Below, piece by piece: positions 15,761-24,653 of a stretch of DNA of 64,000 bases. The DNA is from Phytohabitans aurantiacus (GTDB taxonomy: Bacteria > Actinomycetota > Actinomycetes > Mycobacteriales > Micromonosporaceae): positions 186,001 to 250,000 of the forward strand of contig NZ_BSDI01000007.1 in NCBI RefSeq assembly GCF_027923225.1. Reading direction: 5' to 3'. The notes below the pieces were generated by a model. It saw nothing but the letters and a program-made list of their open reading frames with translations. It was not told the DNA's origin and made no database searches. Every line of letters begins with the position of its first letter. Position 1 is the stretch's first letter. The position numbers and the translations under genes were made by a program.

Positions 15761-16582
15761 TCAACGGTTCATCCCGGCCGTGAGGCCGGCGACGATCTGG
15801 CGGGTGGCGATCCCGAAGAGGATCACCAGTGGAAGGGTCGTCATCACGAGTCCGGCGAACAGCGTGCCCCAGTCGTTCTGGAACCGTCCGAAGAAGTGCG
15901 TGAGCCCGACGGGGATGGTGAGCTTGCTCTCGTCGCGCAGCAGGACCAGTGGGTAGAAGAAGTCGTTCCACAAGGGAACGAACTGGAAGACCACGACGGT
16001 GGCGATCGCCGGTCGCACCAGCGGGAGCATGATGTGGCGGAAGGTGGCGAACGGGCCGGCACCGTCCAGGGCGGCCGCCTCGTCCAGCTCGCCCGGCAGC
16101 TGCCGGAAGAACGCGCTGAGCACGAAGACGTTGAACGGCACCGAACCGGCCGCGTACACCAGCATCAGCCCCAACCGGGAGTCGACGAGGTTGAGTCCGT
16201 CGAGCAGGTAGAACAGCGGCAGCACGCCGAAGTGGCCGGGCAGGGTCATGCCGGAGATGAAGTATCCGATGAAGAAGCCGCGACCGGTGAACTTGCGACG
16301 GCCGAGCGGGTACGCGGCGAGTACCGACACCGCCGCGCCCAGGATGACCGCTCCGGTCACCACGACGACCGAGTTCAGCACGTAGGTGGAGAACGACGCC
16401 TCGGTCCACGCCCGGGTGTAGTTCGACAGGTAGAGCTTGTTGGGCAGGCCAATCGGATCGTTGAACAGGTCCTGTGTCGGTCGCAGCGAGCCGAGCACCA
16501 TGACGAAGAGGGGAATCATCGCCACGAGGGCGTACCCCCACAACATGAGCGGCACCATTACCGCTCCCCTACGCGGCGTCAC
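15761..16582 (-). CDS. Carbohydrate ABC transporter permease, MalG-type
   Basis: This 273-residue inner-membrane permease has six predicted helices and the cytoplasmic EAA loop ELDEAAALDGAGPFATFRHIMLPLVRPA near residues 165-192, which docks the ATPase. It ends in a GLTAGMNR-type tail, typical of the MalG/CUT1 group. GTG at 16582 overlaps the stop of the first permease as GTGA. No ATP-binding subunit is encoded in the operon, so a shared MsiK-type ATPase encoded elsewhere is expected, as is usual for actinomycete CUT1 importers. Confidence 0.9.
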   Translation of the reverse strand: MTPRRGAVMVPLMLWGYALVAMIPLFVMVLGSLRPTQDLFNDPIGLPNKLYLSNYTRAWTEASFSTYVLNSVVVVTGAVILGAAVSVLAAYPLGRRKFTGRGFFIGYFISGMTLPGHFGVLPLFYLLDGLNLVDSRLGLMLVYAAGSVPFNVFVLSAFFRQLPGELDEAAALDGAGPFATFRHIMLPLVRPAIATVVVFQFVPLWNDFFYPLVLLRDESKLTIPVGLTHFFGRFQNDWGTLFAGLVMTTLPLVILFGIATRQIVAGLTAGMNR

Positions 16583-17508
16583 ATCGCCTCCTCTCCCTGG
16601 CGCAGAATCCGGTTCAGCAGGATCGTGGTGCCGAAGATGAAGGTGAACAGGAACACGGCCAGCGCCGAGGCGGTGCCCACCGCGTTGATGTCGCCGCTGG
16701 CGAAGGCCGCCCGGTAGAACAGCAGCCCCAGCACGTCGGTGGACCCGGCCGGCCCGCCGCTCGATCCGCCCAGCGCGTAGACCAGCGCGAAGGTGTTCAT
16801 GCTTCCGATGAAGCTGAGCACGGTGATGGTGCCGATCGCCGGACGCAGCAGCGGCAGGGTGATGTGCCAGAAGACCCGCCACGAGGACGCGCCGTCCACC
16901 CTGGCGGCTTCGGCGTACTCGGCCGGGATGCCACCGATGGCCGCGCTGAAAAGCAACATGGGGAAACCGACCCACTGCCAGGTGGTTATCAGAATCACCA
17001 TTGGCAGGGCGGTGCTCGGGTCGCCCAGCCACGGCTTGGCCAGTTCGTCGGGTCCGATCGCCCGCAACAGGGTGTTCGCGGGGCCGAACGTCGGGCTCAG
17101 CAACAGCGTCCAGAGATACCCGATGACGAGCGGATTGACCAGGTAGGGCGTGGCGAAGATGATTTGCAGCGCCCGCTTGCCCCGGCGGGCCCGGGAGAAC
17201 GCCAGCGCGAAGGCGAGCCCCATGGTGTTCTGCACCAGCATGGTCCCGGCGAACAGCGCCAGGTTGTGTCCGAGCGCGGGCAGCAGTTTCGACCGGAACG
17301 CCTCGTTGGTGAACAGCCCGACGTAGTTGTCCACGCCGACGAAGGCGTCTCGAACCGTGCCCTTCCAGGAGAAGACGCTGTAGCTGAGACCGGTCAGGAG
17401 CGGGTAGACGACGAACAGGGAGTACAGCAGCAGGGCCGGTACCAGGAACAGGTACCAGGTGCCGGCCCTGCCGCCGCGGCCACGGGTGGTTACCGGGGCT
17501 TGAGCCAT
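16579..17508 (-). CDS. Carbohydrate ABC transporter permease, MalF-type
   Basis: This 309-residue permease has six predicted helices and the EAA loop PAEYAEAARVDGASSWRVFWHITLP near residues 205-229. ATG at 17508 lies inside the end of the solute-binding protein gene (19-bp overlap), and its stop overlaps the next permease start. The N-terminus has the GTWYLFLVPALLLYSLFVVYPL helix common to CUT1 permeases. With the partner permease and the lipoprotein it forms an importer for an oligosaccharide or amino sugar. Confidence 0.9.
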   Translation of the reverse strand: MAQAPVTTRGRGGRAGTWYLFLVPALLLYSLFVVYPLLTGLSYSVFSWKGTVRDAFVGVDNYVGLFTNEAFRSKLLPALGHNLALFAGTMLVQNTMGLAFALAFSRARRGKRALQIIFATPYLVNPLVIGYLWTLLLSPTFGPANTLLRAIGPDELAKPWLGDPSTALPMVILITTWQWVGFPMLLFSAAIGGIPAEYAEAARVDGASSWRVFWHITLPLLRPAIGTITVLSFIGSMNTFALVYALGGSSGGPAGSTDVLGLLFYRAAFASGDINAVGTASALAVFLFTFIFGTTILLNRILRQGEEAM

Positions 17509-18758
17509 GTCGCCACACTCGCGTCCAGCTTCGCGGCCGCCTGCGCGGCGGTGATCCGGCCGAGCAGCATCTCCTGAAGTGCCGCGGAGAACACCGTCTG
17601 GGACGACGGGTTGCCGTACGCGAACTCGTTCATGAAGTACCGGGCGCCGTTGGAGGTGTACGTGCCGGCGACCTCGCGCAGGATCGGGTCCTTCGGTTCG
17701 ACCCCGGGTACCGCCGAGAACTGCACGACGGTGTCCGTGTAGAGCTGGCCGTACTTCTTGCTGGCCAGCCACGACAGGAGCTTCAGCGCCTCCTCGCGGT
17801 GTTTGCTGTTGGCGCTGACCCCGTACGAGCCGTCCATGAAGCCCGGCAGCAGCGCCTTGCCGGCGACGGATCCGGGTGGCGGCGGCGCCGAGAAGGTGCC
17901 CAGGTCCAGGCCGGGAGCGTTGGTGCGGAAGAAGTTGACCTCCCAGATGCCGCCTGGGAACATGGCCGCCTTGCCGGCCGAGAAGAGCGTCTGGGCATCG
18001 GTGTACGAGACCCCGGCGACGTCCTTCGGGAAGTACGGCTTGAGTTGGTTGACGAGGTCGACGCCGGCGACGAAATTCGGGTCGGCGAACGTCTTCTTGC
18101 CCGCCTTCACCTCGTCCAGGAACGCGTCGCCGCCCCACCTGGAAGTACCGAAGATGCTGGTGATGATCGGCAGCGTCCAGTCGTCCTTGCCGCCGACCGC
18201 GAACGGCACGATCTTCGCGGCCTGCAGCTTCTGCGCGGCCGCGATCATGTCTTCCCAGGTCTTGGGTGGTGCGATGCCGTTGTCCGCGAAGATCTTCTTG
18301 TTGTAGATGACGTGGAGGGTCTGGATGGCGAAGGGCACGCCGTAGACCTTGCCGTCGGTGTCGCCTTTGGCGCCTTGCAGGACACCCGCGTTGAAGTCGG
18401 CCAGTCCCGGTACCGAGGAGTTGTCCAGCGGAACCAGCCGACCCGCCGCCACCAGCGGTTGCAGGGGCGCGCCAGCGCGCAGCCAGGCGACGTCCGGACC
18501 GTCCTTGCCGGCCAGACCGGTGGACAGGATGGTGTCGTATTCGGTCGCCGTCGTGAAGGAGCGGGCGTCCACCTTGACGCCGGGGTTGTCCTTTGTGTAC
18601 TCGGCGAACATCTTGTCGTAGTTGGCTTCCGGACCCCAGCCCCACACGGAGAGGGTCACGTTTTCGTCATCGCTTCCGCTGTCGGCGCCGGGGGCGCAGG
18701 CAACGAGGGCGGTCAGGCTGGCCACGGCCAGCACAGCCACCCGACGGGTCAACCGCAT
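17490..18758 (-). CDS. Extracellular sugar-binding lipoprotein of an ABC importer
   Basis: This is a 422-residue family 1 solute-binding protein. The N-terminus is a lipoprotein signal (MRLTRR, hydrophobic core, LTALVAC with Cys21 as the lipidated residue) followed by an acidic GADSGSDDEN linker. The mature part has the usual WGWGPEANYDKMF start, a GKDGPDVAWL strand and the Trp/Tyr-rich C-terminal lobe. It captures a carbohydrate outside the membrane and delivers it to the two permeases downstream. It is the first transporter gene after the RpiR regulator, with a 35-bp gap between them. Confidence 0.9.
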   Translation of the reverse strand: MRLTRRVAVLAVASLTALVACAPGADSGSDDENVTLSVWGWGPEANYDKMFAEYTKDNPGVKVDARSFTTATEYDTILSTGLAGKDGPDVAWLRAGAPLQPLVAAGRLVPLDNSSVPGLADFNAGVLQGAKGDTDGKVYGVPFAIQTLHVIYNKKIFADNGIAPPKTWEDMIAAAQKLQAAKIVPFAVGGKDDWTLPIITSIFGTSRWGGDAFLDEVKAGKKTFADPNFVAGVDLVNQLKPYFPKDVAGVSYTDAQTLFSAGKAAMFPGGIWEVNFFRTNAPGLDLGTFSAPPPPGSVAGKALLPGFMDGSYGVSANSKHREEALKLLSWLASKKYGQLYTDTVVQFSAVPGVEPKDPILREVAGTYTSNGARYFMNEFAYGNPSSQTVFSAALQEMLLGRITAAQAAAKLDASVATWLKPR

Positions 18759-18793
18759 CGGGTTTCTCCCTCGGTTATCTCATGGTCAAAGTG

Positions 18794-19699
18794 TCAACGA
18801 ATGGGCAGGCGGTGCCGGCTCAACGCGGCAGCGGCCCGATCCATGGCCTGCTCGCTGGCGTCGAGCGTGCGCTGCACGACGCCGATGTACAGGCAATCCA
18901 GAATGAGCATCTGGGTGTGGCGGGCGGCGAGCCCGCCGACCCGGAACGGCGCGTCCTGCGCCGCGGTGGTGAGCAGGATGTCCGCCGCGTCAGCGAGCGG
19001 CGAACGGGGAAAGTTGGTGATGACTATCGTGGTGGCGCCGCGTTCCCGGGCGACCCGGATCGGCTCGACGACCTCGGCGGTGGCGCCGGAGTGCGAGACG
19101 GCCAGGGCGACATCCCGGTGATCACGAACGTTGGCGCTGCAGATCGCGTCGTGTACGTCCTTCCACAGGTGACAGGGTCGCCCGATCGAGTGCAGCCGCA
19201 ACTGCACGTCCATCGCGACCCCCGCACTGCCGGACACCGCGTAGACGTCGATCGTCCGCGCCCGGCTCAGCGCGGCGACGGCTCGCTCCACGGCGGCCAG
19301 GTCGAGTTGTGCGGCGGTGTCCTCCATGGATCTGGTGTCGCTGGCCACGAGACTGGCCACGACCTTGCTCATGGGATCTTCCGGGGAGAAGGCGATCAGC
19401 GGCCGGCCCCGATCCCGGCCATCGTCGCGACCCACCTCGGTCGCCAGAGCCAGCCGCAGCTCCGCGTACCCGGGTAGATCGAGCTCCCGGCAGAACCGCG
19501 TGATGGTGGTCAACGACGTCTCACAGCGCTCTGCCAGTTCCGTGATCGTCGCGCTCGCCACCGCACCCGGGTCCGCCAGGATGCGTTCCGCCACCCGCTG
19601 ATGCGCCACGGTGAGTGTTGGTGCCACGGCCCGGATCCGGGTGAGGATTCCGGTCCGCAGACCCACCTGAGGGGAATCATTATCGCGAGCAACGGTCAT
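18794..19699 (-). CDS. RpiR/MurR-family transcriptional regulator
   Basis: This 301-residue regulator has an N-terminal HTH_6 domain (ATITELAERCETSLTTITRFCRELDLPGY near residues 50-78) and a C-terminal SIS domain (RTIDVYAVSGSAGVAMDVQ near 150 and ALAVSHSGATAEVVEP near 195) that senses a phosphosugar. RpiR proteins control adjacent sugar-catabolism genes, so the surrounding importer, kinase and SIS protein are the likely targets, with the kinase product as effector. ATG at 19699 has a GAGG site about ten bases upstream. Confidence 0.9.
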   Translation of the reverse strand: MTVARDNDSPQVGLRTGILTRIRAVAPTLTVAHQRVAERILADPGAVASATITELAERCETSLTTITRFCRELDLPGYAELRLALATEVGRDDGRDRGRPLIAFSPEDPMSKVVASLVASDTRSMEDTAAQLDLAAVERAVAALSRARTIDVYAVSGSAGVAMDVQLRLHSIGRPCHLWKDVHDAICSANVRDHRDVALAVSHSGATAEVVEPIRVARERGATTIVITNFPRSPLADAADILLTTAAQDAPFRVGGLAARHTQMLILDCLYIGVVQRTLDASEQAMDRAAAALSRHRLPIR

Positions 19700-19724
19700 G
19701 GTAGTTAATCCTCACCGTGGAAGA

Positions 19725-20708
19725 TCATGCTGTCAATAGTTCGTCGCGACGAAACATCGCGGCGACCTCGGCGCCGACCTCCGCGCGCAGCGCCAGCCAC
19801 GCGGCGCCGGCCGCCGGATCCGCGCTCACCGCCGGACGCACGGACCACCGTGCCGTGGCGCCCTCACGCACGATCCGCGCCACTTCCCCGCCACCGTCCA
19901 GGACCCCGCCGGCGAGCACCAACGGGCGCCCCGCCACCGGCGCCAGGGCGGAGACGGTCTCCAGCAGCGCCGCGCCGGCCGCGCGCAGGATGCCGGTGGC
20001 CACGGGGTCGCCGTGCCGGTGCGCGGCCGATACGACAGGTGCCAGCCTCGCGAGCCGCACCGGCACGTCGTTGTACACCGCTGACAGCACCGGCTCGCGT
20101 CGTGGCGGCACGCCCAGCGCCGCGGCGACCGGGTCGATCATGCTCGTGGGCGCGCCGTGCCCTTCCAGGGCCGCCAGCACCGCCCGTACCGCCTGGCGGC
20201 CCAGCCAGAAACCGCCGCCGTCGTCACCCAGCAACCAGCCGTTGCCGTCCACCGTGCGGGAGATCCGCCCGCCAGCGAACTCCGCCGACGCGGCACCGGT
20301 ACCGGCGACCAGCAGGTAGCCATCGGCCTCAGCGGTCCCGGCGGCGAACGCGGCGGTGAGGTCGGAGACGCAGTCGACGACGGGTGCCGGGCCGCCCGCG
20401 GACAACCGTTCCGCCAGGTCCCGGCGGACCTCGGTCTCGAACGAGGCGCCGCCGCCGGCGGCGGCGACCAGGACCCGGCCCACCCGGCGACCGGGAGGCC
20501 CGGTCGCCGGGTCGAGCGCGCCGGCCACCGCCGCGCCGATGGCGCGGACGGCGGCCGGCACCCCATGAGCCACCGGATTACCCGGGCCGGAGGTTGACCG
20601 CCCGCACACCTGTCCGTCGAGGGTGGTGACTACCGCGCGGGTACGCGTTCCACCCGCGTCCACCCCGACGACAAGATCGACCCCGGTACTGGCTGACTCA
20701 AGATCCAC
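19725..20708 (-). CDS. BadF/BadG-type kinase, probably N-acetylglucosamine kinase-like
   Basis: The 327 residues form an ASKHA-fold sugar kinase: phosphate-1 motif VVGVDAGGTRTRAVV at 12-26, a second VDCVSDLTAAFAAG near 110-123 where the catalytic Asp is expected, LVAGTGAASAEFAGG near 131-145 for phosphate binding and LVLAGGVLDGG near 270 for adenosine. This group contains eukaryotic-type GlcNAc kinase and bacterial amino-sugar kinases. In this operon it should phosphorylate the imported sugar, giving the ligand of RpiR and the SIS protein. The specific sugar is not proven by sequence. Confidence 0.85.
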   Translation of the reverse strand: MDLESASTGVDLVVGVDAGGTRTRAVVTTLDGQVCGRSTSGPGNPVAHGVPAAVRAIGAAVAGALDPATGPPGRRVGRVLVAAAGGGASFETEVRRDLAERLSAGGPAPVVDCVSDLTAAFAAGTAEADGYLLVAGTGAASAEFAGGRISRTVDGNGWLLGDDGGGFWLGRQAVRAVLAALEGHGAPTSMIDPVAAALGVPPRREPVLSAVYNDVPVRLARLAPVVSAAHRHGDPVATGILRAAGAALLETVSALAPVAGRPLVLAGGVLDGGGEVARIVREGATARWSVRPAVSADPAAGAAWLALRAEVGAEVAAMFRRDELLTA

Positions 20709-20727
20709 TGGCGCAGTTCTCCCGGCC

Positions 20728-22407
20728 TCAGTTCAGCCGCTTGATCCGGTTGAGCGCGGGCGGCGCGAGCGGGGACGCGGCGGTCAGATACGACTCCAGG
20801 GCGTCGATGTCGCGCGTCTTCTCGACCCGGTCGGTGCCCTCGGTCAGTACCGAGAACCCGTCCCCACCGGCGGCGATGAACGAGTTGACGGTGATGCGGT
20901 AATTGGTCTGCGGATCGATGACCGTGCCGCCCAGCGTGATGCTGGCCGGATCCACCTTGTCGCAGGCCGGTCGGGCGTTGTCCCACGTGTACGTGAAGCC
21001 CTTGGACACGCCGAGCACCCGTGGATACCGCGGGTCCTGGCCACACCACTGTTGTTCGATCAGCCGCTCGAGCTGCGTACCGGTGAGCGTCATCGTCACC
21101 AGCGCGTTGCTGAACTGCTGTACCCGTAATGCCTCGCCATGGGTGACCAGGCCGGGCACGTCGTTGCCGGTGGGCGAGACGATGAGGTCACCGCCGATCC
21201 CGCCCCCGTACGGCGGCTGGAACCCGATCTGGGCACCGCCGCGATCAGGCGCCGAGGTCGCCGCCAGCCGGGCGTCCGCGAGCACGTGCGCGATGGTGGA
21301 CTCCCCCGCCGGGTTCCGGGTCGCCGTCAGGTCGCCAGTGATCATGCCGACCGGGCGGTCCAGCAGCGGCTGCCCGATCCTCTCGTACCGCTCCCGCAGC
21401 TCGGCGATCCGCCGGTCGGGCCGCACGTCATGGGTGACCGGCACGTTGCGGGCGCGGACGCTGGTCGGGTTGCCGGTCGCCTTGTCGATGGTGAGATCGA
21501 CCTTGGTGATCTCACGGCCGTAGGCCGTGGCCTGGGTCACCGGAATGCCGTTGACCACGCAGTTGTAGCCGTTGTGGGTGTGCGCCGAGAAGACCGCGTC
21601 GATCTCGGGGTCGAGCTTCTGCACGATCGGCACGATGCCGCCCACGAGGTTCTTGCACTCGTTGGACAGGCCACCACCGGACTGGCCGCCGCCCTGGTGT
21701 ATCAGTACGACGATGGTGCGCACGCCCTTGGCCTGCAACTCGGGCACCAGCGCGTTCGCCGTCGCGGCCTCGTCGCGCCCCTCCAGGGGCGCGGTCGGTG
21801 ACGGCGCCTCGAACAGCGACCTGGCGTGGGTCAGCCCGATGATGCCGACCTTCACACCCTTGACCTCCTTGATGAGGTACGGCTTGAAGGCGGGCTTGTT
21901 CGTGGTGGTGTCGACGATGTTGGCGCCTAGGTATTCGAACGAGGCACCGGCGAAGCCGTTTCCGTCCTGGCAGCCGTCGATCGGATGGCAGCCGCCGTTC
22001 TCCAGCCGCCGCAACTCGGCCAGGCCCTCGTCGAACTCGTGGTTTCCGACGCTGGAGGCGTCGAGCTTCAACATGTTCAGGGCCTCGATGCCCGGCTCGT
22101 CGTGGAACAGGATCGAGGTCACCGGGCTGGAGGAGACCAGGTCACCGGCGCCCAGGCGCAGCGTGCCCTTGGGGTTTTCACGCTGCAGGCGGTCCATCTG
22201 CGCCGACAGGTACTCGGCACCGCCCGCCAGCACCGGCCCGCTCTCCGTCTGGACGTAGCTGGCCGGCATGGCGGAGTGAAAATCGTTGATATTGAGGAGC
22301 TGGACGTCGACGGTGGACGACCCCGCGAACGCCCCCGGCGACAGCGCCAGGGGCGTCAGCGCGGCGACCGACGCGGCGACGACGACCCTCACCTTCCGAT
22401 ATTTCAT
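20728..22407 (-). CDS. Secreted bifunctional 5'-nucleotidase/metallophosphatase (UshA-like)
   Basis: This 559-residue exported enzyme has a Sec signal peptide ending near SPGAFAG (residue 29). The calcineurin-like metal site is visible as LLNINDFHSA near 37-46, GAGDLVSSSP near 84-93, SVGNHEFDEG near 118-127, IHQGGG and SAHTHNGYN. The C-terminal 5_nucleotid_C domain carries the substrate stack (QFSNALVTMTLTG). It releases nucleosides from nucleotides or UDP-sugars outside the cell. ATG at 22407 follows GGGAGG. It heads the leftward operon and may supply sugars from nucleotide-linked forms, although simple co-location is also possible. Confidence 0.88.
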   Translation of the reverse strand: MKYRKVRVVVAASVAALTPLALSPGAFAGSSTVDVQLLNINDFHSAMPASYVQTESGPVLAGGAEYLSAQMDRLQRENPKGTLRLGAGDLVSSSPVTSILFHDEPGIEALNMLKLDASSVGNHEFDEGLAELRRLENGGCHPIDGCQDGNGFAGASFEYLGANIVDTTTNKPAFKPYLIKEVKGVKVGIIGLTHARSLFEAPSPTAPLEGRDEAATANALVPELQAKGVRTIVVLIHQGGGQSGGGLSNECKNLVGGIVPIVQKLDPEIDAVFSAHTHNGYNCVVNGIPVTQATAYGREITKVDLTIDKATGNPTSVRARNVPVTHDVRPDRRIAELRERYERIGQPLLDRPVGMITGDLTATRNPAGESTIAHVLADARLAATSAPDRGGAQIGFQPPYGGGIGGDLIVSPTGNDVPGLVTHGEALRVQQFSNALVTMTLTGTQLERLIEQQWCGQDPRYPRVLGVSKGFTYTWDNARPACDKVDPASITLGGTVIDPQTNYRITVNSFIAAGGDGFSVLTEGTDRVEKTRDIDALESYLTAASPLAPPALNRIKRLN

Positions 22408-22528
22408 TGATCCTCCCTCTGGGGCAGAGCGAGCTGATCTTATGAGGATCACGGCCGCCACGTAAATAGTTCCGCAAATGGGAACGTTGAAAGAAAATTA
22501 TTCACTAGCCCTTCACATGACAACTGCA

Positions 22529-22545
22529 ACGGTAACCATTACCGT
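22529..22545. promoter_or_regulatory. Perfect dyad in a divergent promoter region
   Basis: ACGGTAA (22529-22535) and TTACCGT (22539-22545) are perfect inverted repeats around CCA. They lie in the 204-bp AT-richer gap between the leftward 5'-nucleotidase operon and the rightward Tat-exported gene, so a regulator, possibly RpiR, could control both sides from here. Confidence 0.5.
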
Positions 22546-22611
22546 GAATACTTAACGTGACGAATGTGTGGCACACTGTCGCGCACCACCGGATCAAGGG
22601 GAGGTAACCCA

Positions 22612-23562
22612 ATGCAGCGACGCACCATCCTGCGCGGCCTGGCCGCCGGCACCGTCGCCGGTCCAGCCGCGGCGATCCTCGGCCCAGGCGCGGCGCGGGC
22701 CGCGAGCGACTACCACGTGGTCACCACCGAACAGGTCAGCAACCGGCTCCTGACCTTCAACAAGTACGCCCCCTTCACCGACGCCAACGTGCTCTGGAGC
22801 TTCAGCCCGGGCGGCGGCGGCTGGTCCAACCTGTCCGACGTGAAACTGCGCAACACGGCGCACCACGGTTGGATCGCGCTGGCGACCGCGTCCAGCGGCC
22901 AGGCCGGCATCATCAACATCGGCGGCGACACCCACACCAACCTGAGCCACCTGATGTGGAGCGCGACGCCGGGCGGCAACCCGCACGCCATCGAGCGCAT
23001 CCCCAACAACGGGTCGGTGGTCGTCGCCAGCTCCCACGGCTACCTGACGGTGTACGCGCCGAGCGCCATCAGCGACCCCGGCACCCTGGCCGCGGTGCAG
23101 ACCGAGAGCCTGCCCGGCGCGCACGGCGTGCTCTGGGACCCGACGTACGAACTGCTCTGGGCGATCGGTCAGGACACGCTACGCGGATACGCGGTCGAGG
23201 GAACCTACCGCAACACCCGGATCAGGCACTACGGCGTGACCGTCGGCCTCGGCGCCGGAAACCTGGGCCACGACCTGCAACCGGACTACAGCAACAACCA
23301 GCGGCTACTGTGTACGGCCACCGACGGCGTGTACGAAATCAACACCGCGGGCGGCACGTTCAGCAAGGTGAAAATCTCCAGCGAGACGCTGGTGAAATCG
23401 TACGTGCGGCACTGGGACGGCGAGGCCATCTCGGTACGCGCGGACGACGTCGGCTCGCGTGTCTGGGGCAGCCCGACGGTGCGGTTCTCCGCCTCGCCCG
23501 ACCAGACCCGCTCCGGCGCCGAGTTCTACAAGGCGCGCATCTGGGCAGTCAACCTCGAATAA
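22612..23562 (+). CDS. Tat-exported beta-rich protein of unknown function
   Basis: This 316-residue protein has a twin-arginine signal (QRRTILRGLAAG, cleavage near AARAAS at residue 31). The mature part is made of repeated beta-strand blocks such as ANVLWSFSPGGGGW, SHLMWSATPGGN, HGVLWDPTYELLWAIG and QRLLCTATDGVYEIN, which suggests a beta-propeller. No catalytic motif is recognised. ATG at 22612 has an ideal AAGGGGAGG site. It is divergent from the 5'-nucleotidase and shares the dyad-containing promoter region; a role in handling cell-surface material is conjecture. Confidence 0.75.
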   Translation: MQRRTILRGLAAGTVAGPAAAILGPGAARAASDYHVVTTEQVSNRLLTFNKYAPFTDANVLWSFSPGGGGWSNLSDVKLRNTAHHGWIALATASSGQAGIINIGGDTHTNLSHLMWSATPGGNPHAIERIPNNGSVVVASSHGYLTVYAPSAISDPGTLAAVQTESLPGAHGVLWDPTYELLWAIGQDTLRGYAVEGTYRNTRIRHYGVTVGLGAGNLGHDLQPDYSNNQRLLCTATDGVYEINTAGGTFSKVKISSETLVKSYVRHWDGEAISVRADDVGSRVWGSPTVRFSASPDQTRSGAEFYKARIWAVNLE

Positions 23563-23590
23563 AGCCCGGCGCTTGGGATTGGTGACCCAC

Positions 23591-24103
23591 TCAGGAGGTG
23601 ATGACACCGCGCTGGGCTGGGGTGCGGCTCCAGATGTCGTTGCACTCGGCGCAGACGGCCTCGGGAATCCATCCGAGCCGCATCAGCCCGGCGAAGACCT
23701 TGCAGCCAACGCAGAACGCGAACACCGACTCGAGCGTGGCGGCCACGATGACCATGCCGAGAACGACGTACGCGGCGCCCACTTGCCCGAACCCGAGCGC
23801 GAGTACCGCCGCCGTCACGGTCAGCACCGCGCCCATGCCCTGCGCGAACCGCTTCGGCGGCCCGGCCACCGGCTTGGCCGCCACCGGCAACCGCGGCGTG
23901 ATCACCCGCGTGACGAGCTGACCCAGCGGACTGAGCGTCGGCCCGGTCAGCACCCGGGCGACGAACCCGTACGCGATGACGGCCGTCAGCCAGGGCTGGT
24001 CCAGGACGATGGTCGCCCCGGACAAGATGACGACGCCGCCAGCGACGAGGCGCGCCGACACCTCGTTTACCGGGTTGGGAAAACTGAACAACGACCTGGT
24101 CAC
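23591..24103 (-). CDS. DUF4395 membrane protein
   Basis: This 170-residue integral membrane protein has FPNPVNEVSARLVAG near residues 8-22, two double-helix blocks, FGFVARVLTGPTLSPL-like sequence near 50 and the cysteine pair FAFCVGCKVF near 130-139, plus VCAECN near the C-terminus. These are hallmarks of the DUF4395 family, which often sits beside rhodanese or thioredoxin-type sulfur genes in other genomes. No such neighbour is present here. The GTG start at 24103 is reasonable. Function unknown. Confidence 0.8.
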   Translation of the reverse strand: MTRSLFSFPNPVNEVSARLVAGGVVILSGATIVLDQPWLTAVIAYGFVARVLTGPTLSPLGQLVTRVITPRLPVAAKPVAGPPKRFAQGMGAVLTVTAAVLALGFGQVGAAYVVLGMVIVAATLESVFAFCVGCKVFAGLMRLGWIPEAVCAECNDIWSRTPAQRGVITS

Positions 24104-24152
24104 GGCGCGATCCTACTCCCGACTAATCCCATCGGACCAGTATGGGCCCGTC

Positions 24153-24172
24153 AGGCGCGGCTTCCCGCGCCT
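24153..24172 (-). terminator. Hairpin after the GNAT gene
   Basis: AGGCGCG (24153-24159) and CGCGCCT (24166-24172) form a 7-bp stem with a 6-base loop, overlapping the end of the GNAT stop codon. No clear U-run follows, so termination strength is uncertain. Confidence 0.45.
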
Positions 24173-24626
24173 ACAGGTCCTTGGCCATGTTGCGGCCGGT
24201 CTCGGTGAAGCCCAGCTGCTCGTAGAGGGCCCGGGCGCCGGTGTTGTGGGCGAAGACGTGCAGACCGATTCTGGTCAGCGCGTTGTCGTGGCACCAACGC
24301 TCGGCGGCCAGCATGATCGCACGGCCGTAGCCCTGGCGGCGTAGGTCGGGTTCGACGGCGATGTTGTAGACGACCGCAGTGTTGTGAGTCACCTTGACCC
24401 AGAGGAAACCGACCCGGCGGTCGCCGTCGTACGCGTACCAGAAATGGTGACCGGCGGTCGCGGACTCGTCAGGAAGCAGTCGCGTGTAGGTGTCGGCGGC
24501 ATTGCGGGCCGCGTCCTGCGCCGATTCTCCCGACGCGGCCAGGCTCTGCGCGTAGTGCGCCTCGGCCTCGGCCCGCCACGGCTTGTACTGATCCTCGGTC
24601 ATCGGCTCCAGCCGTACGTCCGCCAT
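24171..24626 (-). CDS. GNAT-family N-acetyltransferase
   Basis: This is a 151-residue single-domain GNAT. Motif A is present as AVEPDLRRQGYGRAIMLAAE near residues 88-107 (R/Q-x-x-G-x-G/A acetyl-CoA loop), followed by NTGARALYEQLGFTETGRNM near the C-terminus. Such enzymes acetylate amines of antibiotics, polyamines, amino acids or proteins. ATG at 24626 is taken; the upstream in-frame TTG is less likely. It lies between the MazG-like gene and DUF4395 in the same direction. The acceptor cannot be told from sequence. Confidence 0.85.
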   Translation of the reverse strand: MADVRLEPMTEDQYKPWRAEAEAHYAQSLAASGESAQDAARNAADTYTRLLPDESATAGHHFWYAYDGDRRVGFLWVKVTHNTAVVYNIAVEPDLRRQGYGRAIMLAAERWCHDNALTRIGLHVFAHNTGARALYEQLGFTETGRNMAKDL

Positions 24627-24653
24627 GGCCGCCAAAGTACCGAGCCAAAAGGT

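Noticed and set aside
16583..18645. Apparent fusion of the permease frames with long upstream sequence
   Set aside because: The extra N-terminal parts are out-of-frame readings of the solute-binding protein and the first permease; coupled starts at 17508 and 16582 explain the genes.
18780..18800. A TGTCAACGA sequence before the solute-binding protein resembling the 32-bp motif
   Set aside because: Only the short TGTCAA core agrees; the left end and spacing are absent.
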